Assembly: GCA_012838235.1 (NCBI GenBank)
Contig: DUPQ01000081.1
Span: 1 to 52,170, forward strand
Length of the DNA stretch: 52,170 bases
Direction of reading: 5' to 3'
Source of the DNA: Clostridiaceae bacterium
GTDB taxonomy: Bacteria > Bacillota > Clostridia > DUPQ01
Below are positions 1 to 7,288 of the stretch, one piece after another. The notes below the pieces were generated by a model. The model saw only the letters and a program-made list of their open reading frames with translations. It did not search any database and had not been told where the DNA came from. The position numbers and the translations under genes are program-made. Position 1 is the stretch's first letter. The number at the start of each line of letters is the position of its first letter.

Positions 1-2
1 AA

Positions 3-857
3 GACTGTAATGCATATACAGGCGCACATCAAATAGGTTATTACAAAGACAAGATATATTATACTTCTTTTAAAATGAATGTTAATACACTGAACTGTAT
101 GAATATGGACGGAACAAATCATAAAGAAATTAAAGTCCTGAACAACGCTTACATTAGTACTTTCGGTTACTACCATAACGGATACTTTTACTATATGCTC
201 GGTTTTCCCGGACTGCAACTAATCGGCGTTACAAACGATGACAACAACCTATACAGGGTTAAGGTTGATGATAATTCAAAACCCGAGATTATTCTTACAG
301 GCGATATTATAAAAAAGAGCATGTTCTATGTTGTAGAGGATACTATTTATTTGATAGTAAGAGAAGATGGGGGTTTTGGTTGCTGCTTATACTCATACTC
401 CTGTAAAACAGGTGCATTGACAAAGATAAGCGATTGCTGGGCGGGTATTTCCTATTATACCAAGGATTACGGATACTGCTATCGCATCAATGAAGGGATA
501 TATAAGTACAATGTTGAAACAGGTGAAGTCACATTGGATAAAGCAATAAAATTCAATAATCACGGACATTGCGAAGTGAGATTCTATCCGGATTACATAT
601 ATCTCATACATAATCGTAATGATGATTATCGAGCACTGCGTGAGCAGGACTTGGTTTTGTATATATATAATTGGGATTATGAGATTATAGAGACCGTTTT
701 GTTGGATTTTATTAATAAGGGCAAAAGAGGCAATTTTATTACCGATGTCGGTGATTACATTATATTTGCATCCGATATGGATAATAAACCGGATTACTAT
801 ATAGATAAATCCGAGATAGGAACCGATAAGTTTGCGTTTCATAAGATAGAGAATTAG
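3..857 (+). CDS. Partial propeller-like (DUF5050-type) protein, 5' end outside window
   Basis: The reading frame is open from the first bases of the window, so the gene starts upstream. The first internal ATG at 75 is probably not the true start, because the upstream codons encode the same Tyr/Gly-rich pattern. About 284 residues are visible. They contain recurring strands of the type GYYKDKIYY, GYYHNGYFYY and DNNLYRVKVD, typical of DUF5050/TolB-like beta-propeller repeats that alternate a displayed value with a label. No catalytic motif is visible and the N-terminus, which would show any signal peptide, is missing. The next gene has its own promoter, so an operon link is unlikely. Function is unknown; an extracellular or envelope propeller is an inference. 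Confidence 0.6.
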   Translation, partial: DCNAYTGAHQIGYYKDKIYYTSFKMNVNTLNCMNMDGTNHKEIKVLNNAYISTFGYYHNGYFYYMLGFPGLQLIGVTNDDNNLYRVKVDDNSKPEIILTGDIIKKSMFYVVEDTIYLIVREDGGFGCCLYSYSCKTGALTKISDCWAGISYYTKDYGYCYRINEGIYKYNVETGEVTLDKAIKFNNHGHCEVRFYPDYIYLIHNRNDDYRALREQDLVLYIYNWDYEIIETVLLDFINKGKRGNFITDVGDYIIFASDMDNKPDYYIDKSEIGTDKFAFHKIEN

Positions 858-897
858 TTATGGCAGGTAATGAAAGGAACTTCATATGGAACTTTAT

Positions 898-917
898 ATA
901 GAGAATCTTTTCTCTAT
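898..917. other. AT-rich 8-bp inverted repeat after the propeller gene
   Basis: Perfect inverted repeat ATAGAGAA / TTCTCTAT with a 4-base loop, about 40 bases after the stop codon of the preceding gene. It lacks GC pairs and a following T-run, so it would be a poor intrinsic terminator. It may instead protect the mRNA 3' end or be chance. Confidence 0.25.
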
Positions 918-929
918 GTATCAAAGTAT

Positions 930-958
930 TTGACATAACGGACATATTGAGTGAAAAT
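930..958 (+). promoter_or_regulatory. Sigma-70-type promoter for the DUF3048 gene
   Basis: Perfect -35 TTGACA at 930-935, a 17-base spacer and a -10 GAAAAT at 953-958, about 40 bases upstream of the DUF3048 lipoprotein start. The -10 has one mismatch to consensus. The spacing and the perfect -35 make it credible. Confidence 0.55.
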
Positions 959-1000
959 ATATGCGAAAGATAAATATTGTTTGGACATGAGGACAAATAA

Positions 1001-2212
1001 ATGAAACACAAAAGACAAATCATCAATTCAATCAAAAAAGCAATAGTTGTAGTACTGATACTGATATTATCGGTATTGTTTGTTTCTTGCAGTGACTATC
1101 TGGAAGCGGTGGGTAATATTGCAGAATCACCCGTATTGCCAAGTAAGACACCCAAACCTACCGAAACACCGACGGAAAAGCCATATGAAACGCCGGAACC
1201 TACGCAAACACCTGTGGAAAGTATAGTTCCGACTGAGACACCTGCTCCCACACCCGATCCTTCTTTGATACTTACTAATAATCCTCTTACGGGGAAAGAG
1301 CAATATATGCATGAGTTTTCACTGACCGCAAAACCGGTAGCTGTCATTTTGGAGAATAAAAGGCAGAGCTTGCCGCAGATAGGTATATCCGAAGCAGACA
1401 TAGTGATAGAAATGCTGGTAGAGTATGACATATCCCGTTTTATGGCCATATATCAGGATCCGTATAAGGTGGAGAGAATAGGGGCGGTAAGAAGTTTACG
1501 TTCCTATTTTACCAAGATAGCATTGGCATTCGACAGCTATATATTCCATTACGGATTCAGCGATTACGGTGAGGAAAATGCCAAACAGGACCTTATAGAC
1601 AGAGGATTGACCACGGTAAACGGTATTTACGGAGAAGATAACGGTCATCCCTATTGGAGAGACCAAGACAGAATTGCATCGGGAATAGAATCGCTTCATA
1701 GTGTCGTTACCGCCGGAGAGAATGTTTTAGCTTCAATGAAAAGTCTTTCAAGCGATAAGATAAGTAAAGAAAACAGAGACAATGTATTTAATTTTTCTGC
1801 GGAAAGCAGCACCAAAAACGGTAAGGAAGCATCAAAGGTTTATCTGACCGGCGCTTATATAAGCAGTCCGTACTTCATATATGACCAAGCTAAAGGCGAG
1901 TATACAAGGTATCAGTTTTCCGATGTTCAGATAGACGGAAATACAAATCAGCCTGTAACCGTAGAAAATCTTTTCGTACTGAAAATGGAAACCCGTTATA
2001 CCGAAGATGCCGCCAAGCATGTACTGATTACCACTCACGGTACCGGAACCGGTTACTATATAAATGACGGAAAGTACATTGAAATACAGTGGAGCAGAGA
2101 AACCGATTGGTCAAAGTTTGTCTTTACCGCAAACGGAGAAGAAATAAAGGTGGCACCGGGTAATACCTGGATATCCTGTATTCCTTCGGATAAATATATA
2201 TCAATAAAGTGA
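1001..2212 (+). CDS. DUF3048 (YerB-like) lipoprotein
   Basis: 403 residues. A basic N-terminus and hydrophobic segment (about 14-28) end in a lipobox with Cys30, so the protein should be lipid-anchored on the outer face of the membrane. Residues about 45-90 form a Pro/Thr/Glu-rich tether. The rest matches the DUF3048 family: an N-terminal half with the segment RIGAVRSLRSYF and a C-terminal half ending near PGNTWISC. The family's role is not established; it is widespread in Firmicutes near cell-wall genes. A GAGG motif lies upstream of the ATG. The next gene starts 7 bases after the stop and encodes a PdaA-like protein with the same kind of lipobox and tether, so the two probably act together at the cell envelope. 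Confidence 0.85.
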   Translation: MKHKRQIINSIKKAIVVVLILILSVLFVSCSDYLEAVGNIAESPVLPSKTPKPTETPTEKPYETPEPTQTPVESIVPTETPAPTPDPSLILTNNPLTGKEQYMHEFSLTAKPVAVILENKRQSLPQIGISEADIVIEMLVEYDISRFMAIYQDPYKVERIGAVRSLRSYFTKIALAFDSYIFHYGFSDYGEENAKQDLIDRGLTTVNGIYGEDNGHPYWRDQDRIASGIESLHSVVTAGENVLASMKSLSSDKISKENRDNVFNFSAESSTKNGKEASKVYLTGAYISSPYFIYDQAKGEYTRYQFSDVQIDGNTNQPVTVENLFVLKMETRYTEDAAKHVLITTHGTGTGYYINDGKYIEIQWSRETDWSKFVFTANGEEIKVAPGNTWISCIPSDKYISIK

Positions 2213-2219
2213 GAAATAA

Positions 2220-3146
2220 ATGAGAAAAATAATTGCCCTCTTCTTTATACTACTGACCGTACTTAATCTGTCTTGCTGTGTTAAACCGACAGAACAGCCT
2301 TCATTTACACATGCTCCTACAGTTATGCCTGAGGTATCTTCCACAGAGATAATTCAACCGACAGAAAGTATTCCGACAAAAGAGCCGGCTACACCGAGTC
2401 CTACTCCTACGGTCATACCTCCCGGCAGCACATACATAGAGTTTTATGACCTTTATGCAGACCTTACAAAAACCGGGGAAATGAAAAAAGATACCATTCA
2501 TTGGAGTGAAAAAGGACAAAGAACCGAAGTATTTGATAAGCATAATGTCATTACAACAATAGATACCGAAGAAAAGGTAATGTACCTCACATTCAATTTA
2601 GGATATGAGCATGTAAGAGGTAATACCGAAAAACTTCTGGAGATACTTAGAAACAGAAATATATCTGCTACTTTCTTTCTTGTAGGGGAGTTTATTGAAG
2701 TATTTCCCGAAAAAGTGAGAGCTATTTATGCTGACGGTCATACTTTAGGAGCACACAGCTATTACCATATACCTCCTTCCCATACAATGACCGATGAAGA
2801 ATACATAGAGGATTTTATTAAAACGGAAAAATTGCTGAAAATTGCATTGGATTCCGATTACAAAAGGATGAGATATTACAGACCGATATCGGGCGAATAC
2901 TGTGAAAGGGATTTATACATTGCGAATGCATTAGGTTACACGACGGTACTGTTTGATGCCACATATTCCGACTGGAACAGGACGGTTATAAACGGATATG
3001 AATATGCATACAACGAACTTGTAAAGGATATACACAAAGGAGCCATATATCAGCTTCACATAGTGACTCCGGACAATATAGAAGCATTACCGGTTTTTCT
3101 TGATGAACTTATCGGCGACGGGTGGATGTTCAAGGCTTTTAATTAA
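2220..3146 (+). CDS. PdaA-like NodB polysaccharide deacetylase fold lipoprotein, catalytic base missing
   Basis: 308 residues. A short signal ends in Ser-Cys-Cys (Cys19/20, lipobox-like), followed by a Pro/Thr-rich tether to about residue 70. The remainder aligns well with PdaA, the family 4 carbohydrate esterase that makes muramic delta-lactam in spore cortex. Metal-ligand histidines H179 and H183 (HSYYH) and H280 (LHIVTPDN) are present. However, motif 1, normally TFDxGYE, reads TFNLGYE with Asn126 in place of the Asp that acts as base. The RPxxG motif carries Ser224 where PdaA has the catalytic Arg. By analogy with characterised PdaA the protein is probably inactive or altered, perhaps a glycan-binding subunit. 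It lies 7 bases after the DUF3048 gene, with only a weak ribosome binding site. Confidence 0.85.
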   Translation: MRKIIALFFILLTVLNLSCCVKPTEQPSFTHAPTVMPEVSSTEIIQPTESIPTKEPATPSPTPTVIPPGSTYIEFYDLYADLTKTGEMKKDTIHWSEKGQRTEVFDKHNVITTIDTEEKVMYLTFNLGYEHVRGNTEKLLEILRNRNISATFFLVGEFIEVFPEKVRAIYADGHTLGAHSYYHIPPSHTMTDEEYIEDFIKTEKLLKIALDSDYKRMRYYRPISGEYCERDLYIANALGYTTVLFDATYSDWNRTVINGYEYAYNELVKDIHKGAIYQLHIVTPDNIEALPVFLDELIGDGWMFKAFN

Positions 3147-3149
3147 TAA

Positions 3150-3177
3150 TTGACAAAACATGTCCGTATGGTAAAAT
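3150..3177 (+). promoter_or_regulatory. Promoter for the DivIC-like gene
   Basis: Perfect -35 TTGACA at 3150-3155, a 16-base spacer and -10 TAAAAT at 3172-3177. It starts 4 bases after the deacetylase stop codon and ends about 30 bases before the small septum gene, so that gene can be transcribed independently. Confidence 0.55.
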
Positions 3178-3205
3178 ACATTTACAATAAAGAGGAAGGC
3201 TTTTA

Positions 3206-3484
3206 ATGAAGAGCAGAACCAAAAGAAGACTATTCACATTAATATCATTCGCATTCATTGTATATTTTATATATATCATTTTTTCGCAACAGCCGAGAAT
3301 TGATATGCTGATGACAAAAAAGCAGAAAGTGGAGGAAAAGATAAAAGAGCAGGATGCCATACATGAACAGCTGATCTATTATCAGTCGATAGCCGGTACC
3401 GACCGGTACATAGAGATGATGGCAAGAATAAGGTTAGGTTATGTAAAGGCCGACGACCTTATATTCATAGATGCGGACAGATAA
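3206..3484 (+). CDS. DivIC/FtsB-family septum formation initiator
   Basis: 92 residues with the classic layout: a short basic cytoplasmic tail (1-8), one membrane segment (about 9-27), then an extracytoplasmic coiled coil (about 33-58) rich in Lys, Glu and Gln. A C-terminal patch follows containing RIRLGYVKADDL, a form of the E-x-x-AR-x-x-LG(Y/M)V signature of the DivIC/FtsB family. These proteins bridge early and late divisome components with FtsL/DivIB. The start has an AGAGGAAGG ribosome binding site about 9 bases upstream. In many Firmicutes divIC sits near rpsA-like, spoIIE or hydrolase genes. Here it follows two envelope lipoprotein genes. Which of the DivIC/FtsL-type paralogs it is cannot be fixed from one protein. 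Confidence 0.8.
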   Translation: MKSRTKRRLFTLISFAFIVYFIYIIFSQQPRIDMLMTKKQKVEEKIKEQDAIHEQLIYYQSIAGTDRYIEMMARIRLGYVKADDLIFIDADR

Positions 3485-3503
3485 GAAAGTGTAAAACAGG
3501 ATA

Positions 3504-3773
3504 ATGTGGACTATAAGATTTTGTGACAGTAATACCAGATATATAGTTTTAGTAAGAGAAGCACTGTTTGACGGTGCCGTTTTATACAGCAAAACAGAAG
3601 AAACCATTCTGAGATTATGCAGGAAGCTTACCGTAGTTACACAGGAACGTCTCGGAGTTAGGTGTGAACCGTATAAGTACATGTCCGATCCTAAAAAGGA
3701 GCGGTTTTACGAGGTTAAGCCCACAACCATTGATATAGTATACGAAAGCTTACTCAGTATTTTGAATCATTAG
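3504..3773 (+). CDS. Small hypothetical protein (89 aa)
   Basis: I do not recognise this protein. It is 89 residues, soluble-looking, with no signal peptide, membrane segment or Cys-based metal site beyond two or three scattered Cys. It lies 19 bases after the DivIC-like stop on the same strand, and its ribosome binding site (ACAGG) is weak. The base composition and codon pattern resemble the flanking real genes, and no better frame covers the gap. It may be co-transcribed with the divisome gene. An alternative is a non-coding gap that happens to be open, so confidence is moderate. Confidence 0.5.
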   Translation: MWTIRFCDSNTRYIVLVREALFDGAVLYSKTEETILRLCRKLTVVTQERLGVRCEPYKYMSDPKKERFYEVKPTTIDIVYESLLSILNH

Positions 3774-3819
3774 TCCATAAGGATTAGTGCAGGTGAAAAG
3801 AAACAGGAGGAAGGATTCC

Positions 3820-5085
3820 ATGAAAAAACCATCTAAAGGATTTCTAATATTAGCATTAGTGTTTGTATTGCTCTTAACGGCATGCACTAAGCAGGAGCTA
3901 CCGAAAGAAACGGTAAGCAGTGAGGTGACAACACCGCCTGCGGAAAACCCCAAGATTGAAACGGAAGAACCTGCAAATACATATGACATTGAGAAGTACG
4001 ATGATATGGTAGTTGAACTGTTTGCATTAAAAGAGGATAACAACGGTAACTATTGCGACATGTTTTTGAGAATAAACTATGCGGATAAGATTATAGAGAT
4101 ACCTGACAGAAAGCAATTTGAGTTAAGTAAACCTCTGATTGGAATATTAGATATTAACGGAGATGGAAATGGCGAACTGTTTCTTAAATTTTTAGAAAAA
4201 AACGAGCAAAACGAGTTGGTTGAGAATGTGTATTTTATGGACATAAATACGGAAAAGGAATTATCTCTTTCCGATTTAGGATTGGAAGATACAGCCGAGG
4301 TTACACATGGAACCGCTGAATTTATAGTAAATGATAAAACAGTAACATATGATTTTAATGAGTTGCATTTCAAAGGCAAGGAAAATCTGAACAAAATTCT
4401 GAAGAAGAAAGATATACAAAAAGCACCGATGTTATATACAGATAATCTTACATTAATGATTCTGTCTGAACCGATGCCTTCTACCGGCAGAAATCAACGA
4501 GTGACTATTTTGAAATATGACGATAAATTTGCTTTTTACCGTTATCAGAATATGCCTATGCCTTTTCCTAAGTACAATAACGGAAAAGAAGAGATTACAT
4601 ATGAGAGTTCCGTGCAGATGGGACTAATTGACCTTGATAATGACGGAATTAAAGAAATTGTCATAACCATGTGGGTAGGAAAGGGAACGGGATATTCAGC
4701 TACAGATTTACACATTATAGACAGCACTACTATGGAAGAAATTGTTACACTTACAAATGATGATATAGCAATTCTCATAAGCAGTTATATTGATGCAAAA
4801 ATAGTTACAAAAGAGGAACAGGTTATAATTAATATCTGCGTTAATAACGATCCTGATAATACATATACCCATACCGTAAAACGCAATGAGAATATCACAT
4901 ACTTTGAAACTCCATCTTTTACTCAAAGTGTCGGATTTGCTATTGATGAAACAAATAACAAAGTCATGATCGACGCCGGAATGATGATTGCAGCAACTTG
5001 GTATGCAGGATCTTTTAGTGCAGATATAACGGTGGTTGACGGTAAAGTGCATTTTGCCAATATCAATAATATTTTTTTTGAATGA
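3820..5085 (+). CDS. Lipoprotein with FG-GAP/VCBS-like repeats, paralog 1
   Basis: 421 residues from the ATG at 3820, chosen because AGGAGG sits 9 bases upstream; an in-frame GTG at 3787 has no such site. The signal peptide ends in the lipobox LLTAC. The mature protein has two Asp-rich calcium-type loops, LDINGDGNGEL and LIDLDNDGIKEI. These resemble the FG-GAP/VCBS or dockerin-like loops found in beta-propeller surface proteins. No enzyme motif was seen. The gene is followed 47 bases later by a paralog. The first 80 bases of the lipoprotein region and the last 500 bases are almost identical between the two, while the middles are only moderately similar. Function is unknown; a cell-surface sensing or binding lipoprotein is inferred. 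Confidence 0.75.
   Translation: MKKPSKGFLILALVFVLLLTACTKQELPKETVSSEVTTPPAENPKIETEEPANTYDIEKYDDMVVELFALKEDNNGNYCDMFLRINYADKIIEIPDRKQFELSKPLIGILDINGDGNGELFLKFLEKNEQNELVENVYFMDINTEKELSLSDLGLEDTAEVTHGTAEFIVNDKTVTYDFNELHFKGKENLNKILKKKDIQKAPMLYTDNLTLMILSEPMPSTGRNQRVTILKYDDKFAFYRYQNMPMPFPKYNNGKEEITYESSVQMGLIDLDNDGIKEIVITMWVGKGTGYSATDLHIIDSTTMEEIVTLTNDDIAILISSYIDAKIVTKEEQVIINICVNNDPDNTYTHTVKRNENITYFETPSFTQSVGFAIDETNNKVMIDAGMMIAATWYAGSFSADITVVDGKVHFANINNIFFE
3865..3945 (+). repeat. Duplicated segment copy 1 (lipoprotein 5' end)
   Basis: 81 bases that recur at 5187-5267 with 3 mismatches by eye. They encode the end of the signal peptide, the lipobox and the start of the mature chain of the two paralogous lipoproteins. 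Confidence 0.85.
4552..5050 (+). repeat. Duplicated segment copy 1 (lipoprotein 3' module)
   Basis: 499 bases aligned without gaps to 6318-6816. I count about 18 mismatches by eye, roughly 96 percent identity, most of them clustered in the last 100 bases. It encodes the shared C-terminal module of the two lipoproteins. Confidence 0.9.
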
Positions 5086-5132
5086 AAAATGAATTTGAAA
5101 AATACATGAAATAAAAAAGAGTAGAGGAAATT

Positions 5133-6848
5133 ATGAAAAGGCTTTCTAATAAGAACATATTACTATTTGCTATGATAGTTATGCTTGTATTGCTCTTAAC
5201 GGCATGCACTAAAAAGGAACTACCGAAAGAAACGGTAAGCAGTGAGGTGACAACACCGCCTGCGGAAGTTGTTGAAGACTTTGTACTTATAGCAGAGCTT
5301 TCGCCTACCGACAAGTATTTGTCACCTATTTTATGTGGTGTAAAAGTATACGGAAAGAACAAGGATAATTACGGAAACTATACCGAAATTAAGTTTGTAT
5401 TCAAGGATAAAGAATGGATTTCCGATGAATTGAAAATATTCCCTCGAATGGAATTAAGAAGAGAAGATGAACATAGAATGTATTTACCGACATTAGAAAA
5501 TCGGGATTTTATTTCGGTTATTTATGGTGAAAAAGATAGTGAAGACACAATTAGAGAGAATATAATTTTCTTTGATTGGCAGACTTTTATGCAGATTAAA
5601 CCGGAAGAGTTAAATATATTAATTGTTCATAAACAGTCAACTGATGTAGTAGTTTCAGACGATAAATCATATACTGTAACAGTTGCAGAAAAATCCAAAA
5701 ATGATCGGGATATCTTTGATGAGAAAAAGAATATCATGAAATACAATTACGGAGAAGTAAATGTATTTGCACTTAGAAAAGATAAAATGGGCAACTATTA
5801 TGATTTGTATGCCAGAATAAAGAATACGGGTAAAAATATAAAAATACCTGATAGAAAGCAATATGAGTACGGAGGACCGAGAGCTTCTCTGCTTGACCTT
5901 AACGGAGACGGGAATGATGAACTTGTATTAGTGTTTTGGGAGAGAAACCCGGAAGGTGTACTGACACAAAGTGTGTGCTTTATGGACATTAAGGCGGAAA
6001 AAGAGGTTAGTCTTTCCGATTTGGGATTGGAAGATATAGTGGAAGTAACATATCAAAAAGAAAAACGCACAATAGCACACGAAGATAGAGTGTATAAGGA
6101 ATATGATGTGGTTGCATGTCATCATAAAAGGAAAGAGGATTATAACAAGGACAATTTAAAAACAATACCCACTGAAGAAATAAAACGCATATCCGGAGAT
6201 ATTGACCTTGCATTATCACTTTTGACAGATCCGATTTTATTCATAACGGAAAAGAAAAGACCGGATATTTTTGTATTGCAATATGGCGAAAAGATTGAAC
6301 TTTACCATGATTGGTCAATGCCCATGCCTTTTCCTAAGTACAATAACGGAAAAGAAGAGATTACATATGAGAATTCTGTGCAGATGGGACTAATTGACCT
6401 TGATAATGACGGAATTAAAGAGATTGTCATAACCATGTGGGTAGGAAAGGGAACGGGATATTCAGCTACAGATTTACACATTATAGATAGCACTACTATG
6501 GAAGAAATTGTTACACTTACAAATGATGATATAGCAATTCTCATAAGCAGTTATATTGATGCAAAAATAGTTACAAAAGAGGAGCAGGTTATAATTAATA
6601 TCTGCGTTAATAACGATTCTGATAATACATATACCCATACCGTGAAACGCAATGAGAATATCACATACTTTGAAACTCCATCTTTTACTCAAAGTGTCGG
6701 ATTTACTATTGATGAAACAAATAACAAAGTAACGGTCGGAGCCGGAATGATGATTGCAGCACCTTGGTATGCAGGATCTTTTAATGCGGATATAACAGTG
6801 GTTGACGGTAAAGTGCAGCTTACAAACATTCACTTCAGTTTTGACTGA
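5133..6848 (+). CDS. Lipoprotein with FG-GAP/VCBS-like repeats, paralog 2 (longer)
   Basis: 571 residues. The signal peptide ends in the lipobox LLTAC, with the same KELPKETVSSEV start to the mature chain as its upstream paralog. It carries an extra module of roughly 130-150 residues near the N-terminus that the shorter paralog lacks. The homologous core follows (FALRKDKMGNYYDLYARI, LLDLNGDGNDEL), then the shared C-terminal module starting at MPMPFPKYNNGKEEITYE. An AGAGGAAATT ribosome binding site precedes the ATG. The pair looks like a tandem duplication whose ends have been kept identical. As for its partner, function is unknown and surface location is inferred from the lipobox. Confidence 0.75.
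   Translation: MKRLSNKNILLFAMIVMLVLLLTACTKKELPKETVSSEVTTPPAEVVEDFVLIAELSPTDKYLSPILCGVKVYGKNKDNYGNYTEIKFVFKDKEWISDELKIFPRMELRREDEHRMYLPTLENRDFISVIYGEKDSEDTIRENIIFFDWQTFMQIKPEELNILIVHKQSTDVVVSDDKSYTVTVAEKSKNDRDIFDEKKNIMKYNYGEVNVFALRKDKMGNYYDLYARIKNTGKNIKIPDRKQYEYGGPRASLLDLNGDGNDELVLVFWERNPEGVLTQSVCFMDIKAEKEVSLSDLGLEDIVEVTYQKEKRTIAHEDRVYKEYDVVACHHKRKEDYNKDNLKTIPTEEIKRISGDIDLALSLLTDPILFITEKKRPDIFVLQYGEKIELYHDWSMPMPFPKYNNGKEEITYENSVQMGLIDLDNDGIKEIVITMWVGKGTGYSATDLHIIDSTTMEEIVTLTNDDIAILISSYIDAKIVTKEEQVIINICVNNDSDNTYTHTVKRNENITYFETPSFTQSVGFTIDETNNKVTVGAGMMIAAPWYAGSFNADITVVDGKVQLTNIHFSFD
5187..5267 (+). repeat. Duplicated segment copy 2 (lipoprotein 5' end)
   Basis: Second copy of the 81-base segment at 3865-3945, 3 mismatches by eye. 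Similarity drops sharply immediately after it. Confidence 0.85.
6318..6816 (+). repeat. Duplicated segment copy 2 (lipoprotein 3' module)
   Basis: Second copy of the 499-base segment at 4552-5050. The central parts of the two genes between the duplicated ends are far less similar, which suggests gene conversion or module shuffling. Confidence 0.9.
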
Positions 6849-6908
6849 TAATGATAATGTATTGAGATTATACGAAGCATATAATGTGTTTAAATAGGAG
6901 GAGTTTTT

Positions 6909-7181
6909 GTGTCGACAACAAGTTTGAATATCAGAGTGGATAAAACTGTTAAAAAGCAAGCTGATGAGGTTTTTAACGAGTTGGGAATTAATATGACAAC
7001 AGCTGTTAATATGTTTTTAAGAGCGGTAATAAGAGAAAACGGTATTCCTTTTGCCCTGAAATTAAACACTCCCGACAGTATTACTAAAGCCGCTATTGAA
7101 GAGGGTAAAAGAATCGCTTACGATGATTCAGTGAAAGGTTACTCCGATTTGGTTGATTTTAAGAAAGTGCTGGAAGAGTAA
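6909..7181 (+). CDS. RelB/DinJ-family antitoxin, orphan
   Basis: 90 residues. The start is GTG at 6909, supported by an AGGAGGAG ribosome binding site. The N-terminus (TTSLNIRVDKTVKKQADEVF) is the ribbon-helix-helix DNA-binding segment of DinJ/RelB antitoxins. The segment LGINMTTAVNMFLRAVIRENGIPF is the family's diagnostic helix. The C-terminal half would wrap a YafQ/RelE-type toxin. No such toxin follows: the 107 bases to argS hold no frame of suitable length. The antitoxin may act on a toxin elsewhere or be a remnant or repressor. It has its own Shine-Dalgarno and is not obviously tied to the upstream lipoprotein genes. Confidence 0.85.
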   Translation: MSTTSLNIRVDKTVKKQADEVFNELGINMTTAVNMFLRAVIRENGIPFALKLNTPDSITKAAIEEGKRIAYDDSVKGYSDLVDFKKVLEE

Positions 7182-7288
7182 ATTTAACTCACCTAAAAGT
7201 TCCTTGCTTTATTGGAAAACCTTGTTGCGGTATGTTAATATAGGGTATGGTTTTATAATATAAAAGTTATTAATGAAAGAAGACGGTT

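Noticed and set aside
393-842. 149-codon frame antisense to the propeller gene
   Set aside because: Hydrophobic translation results from complementing Tyr/Asn/Asp-rich codons; the plus strand is continuous from the window edge.
7182-7288. T-box or toxin gene between the DinJ-like antitoxin and argS
   Set aside because: The gap of 107 bases is too short for a T-box leader and has no frame for a toxin.
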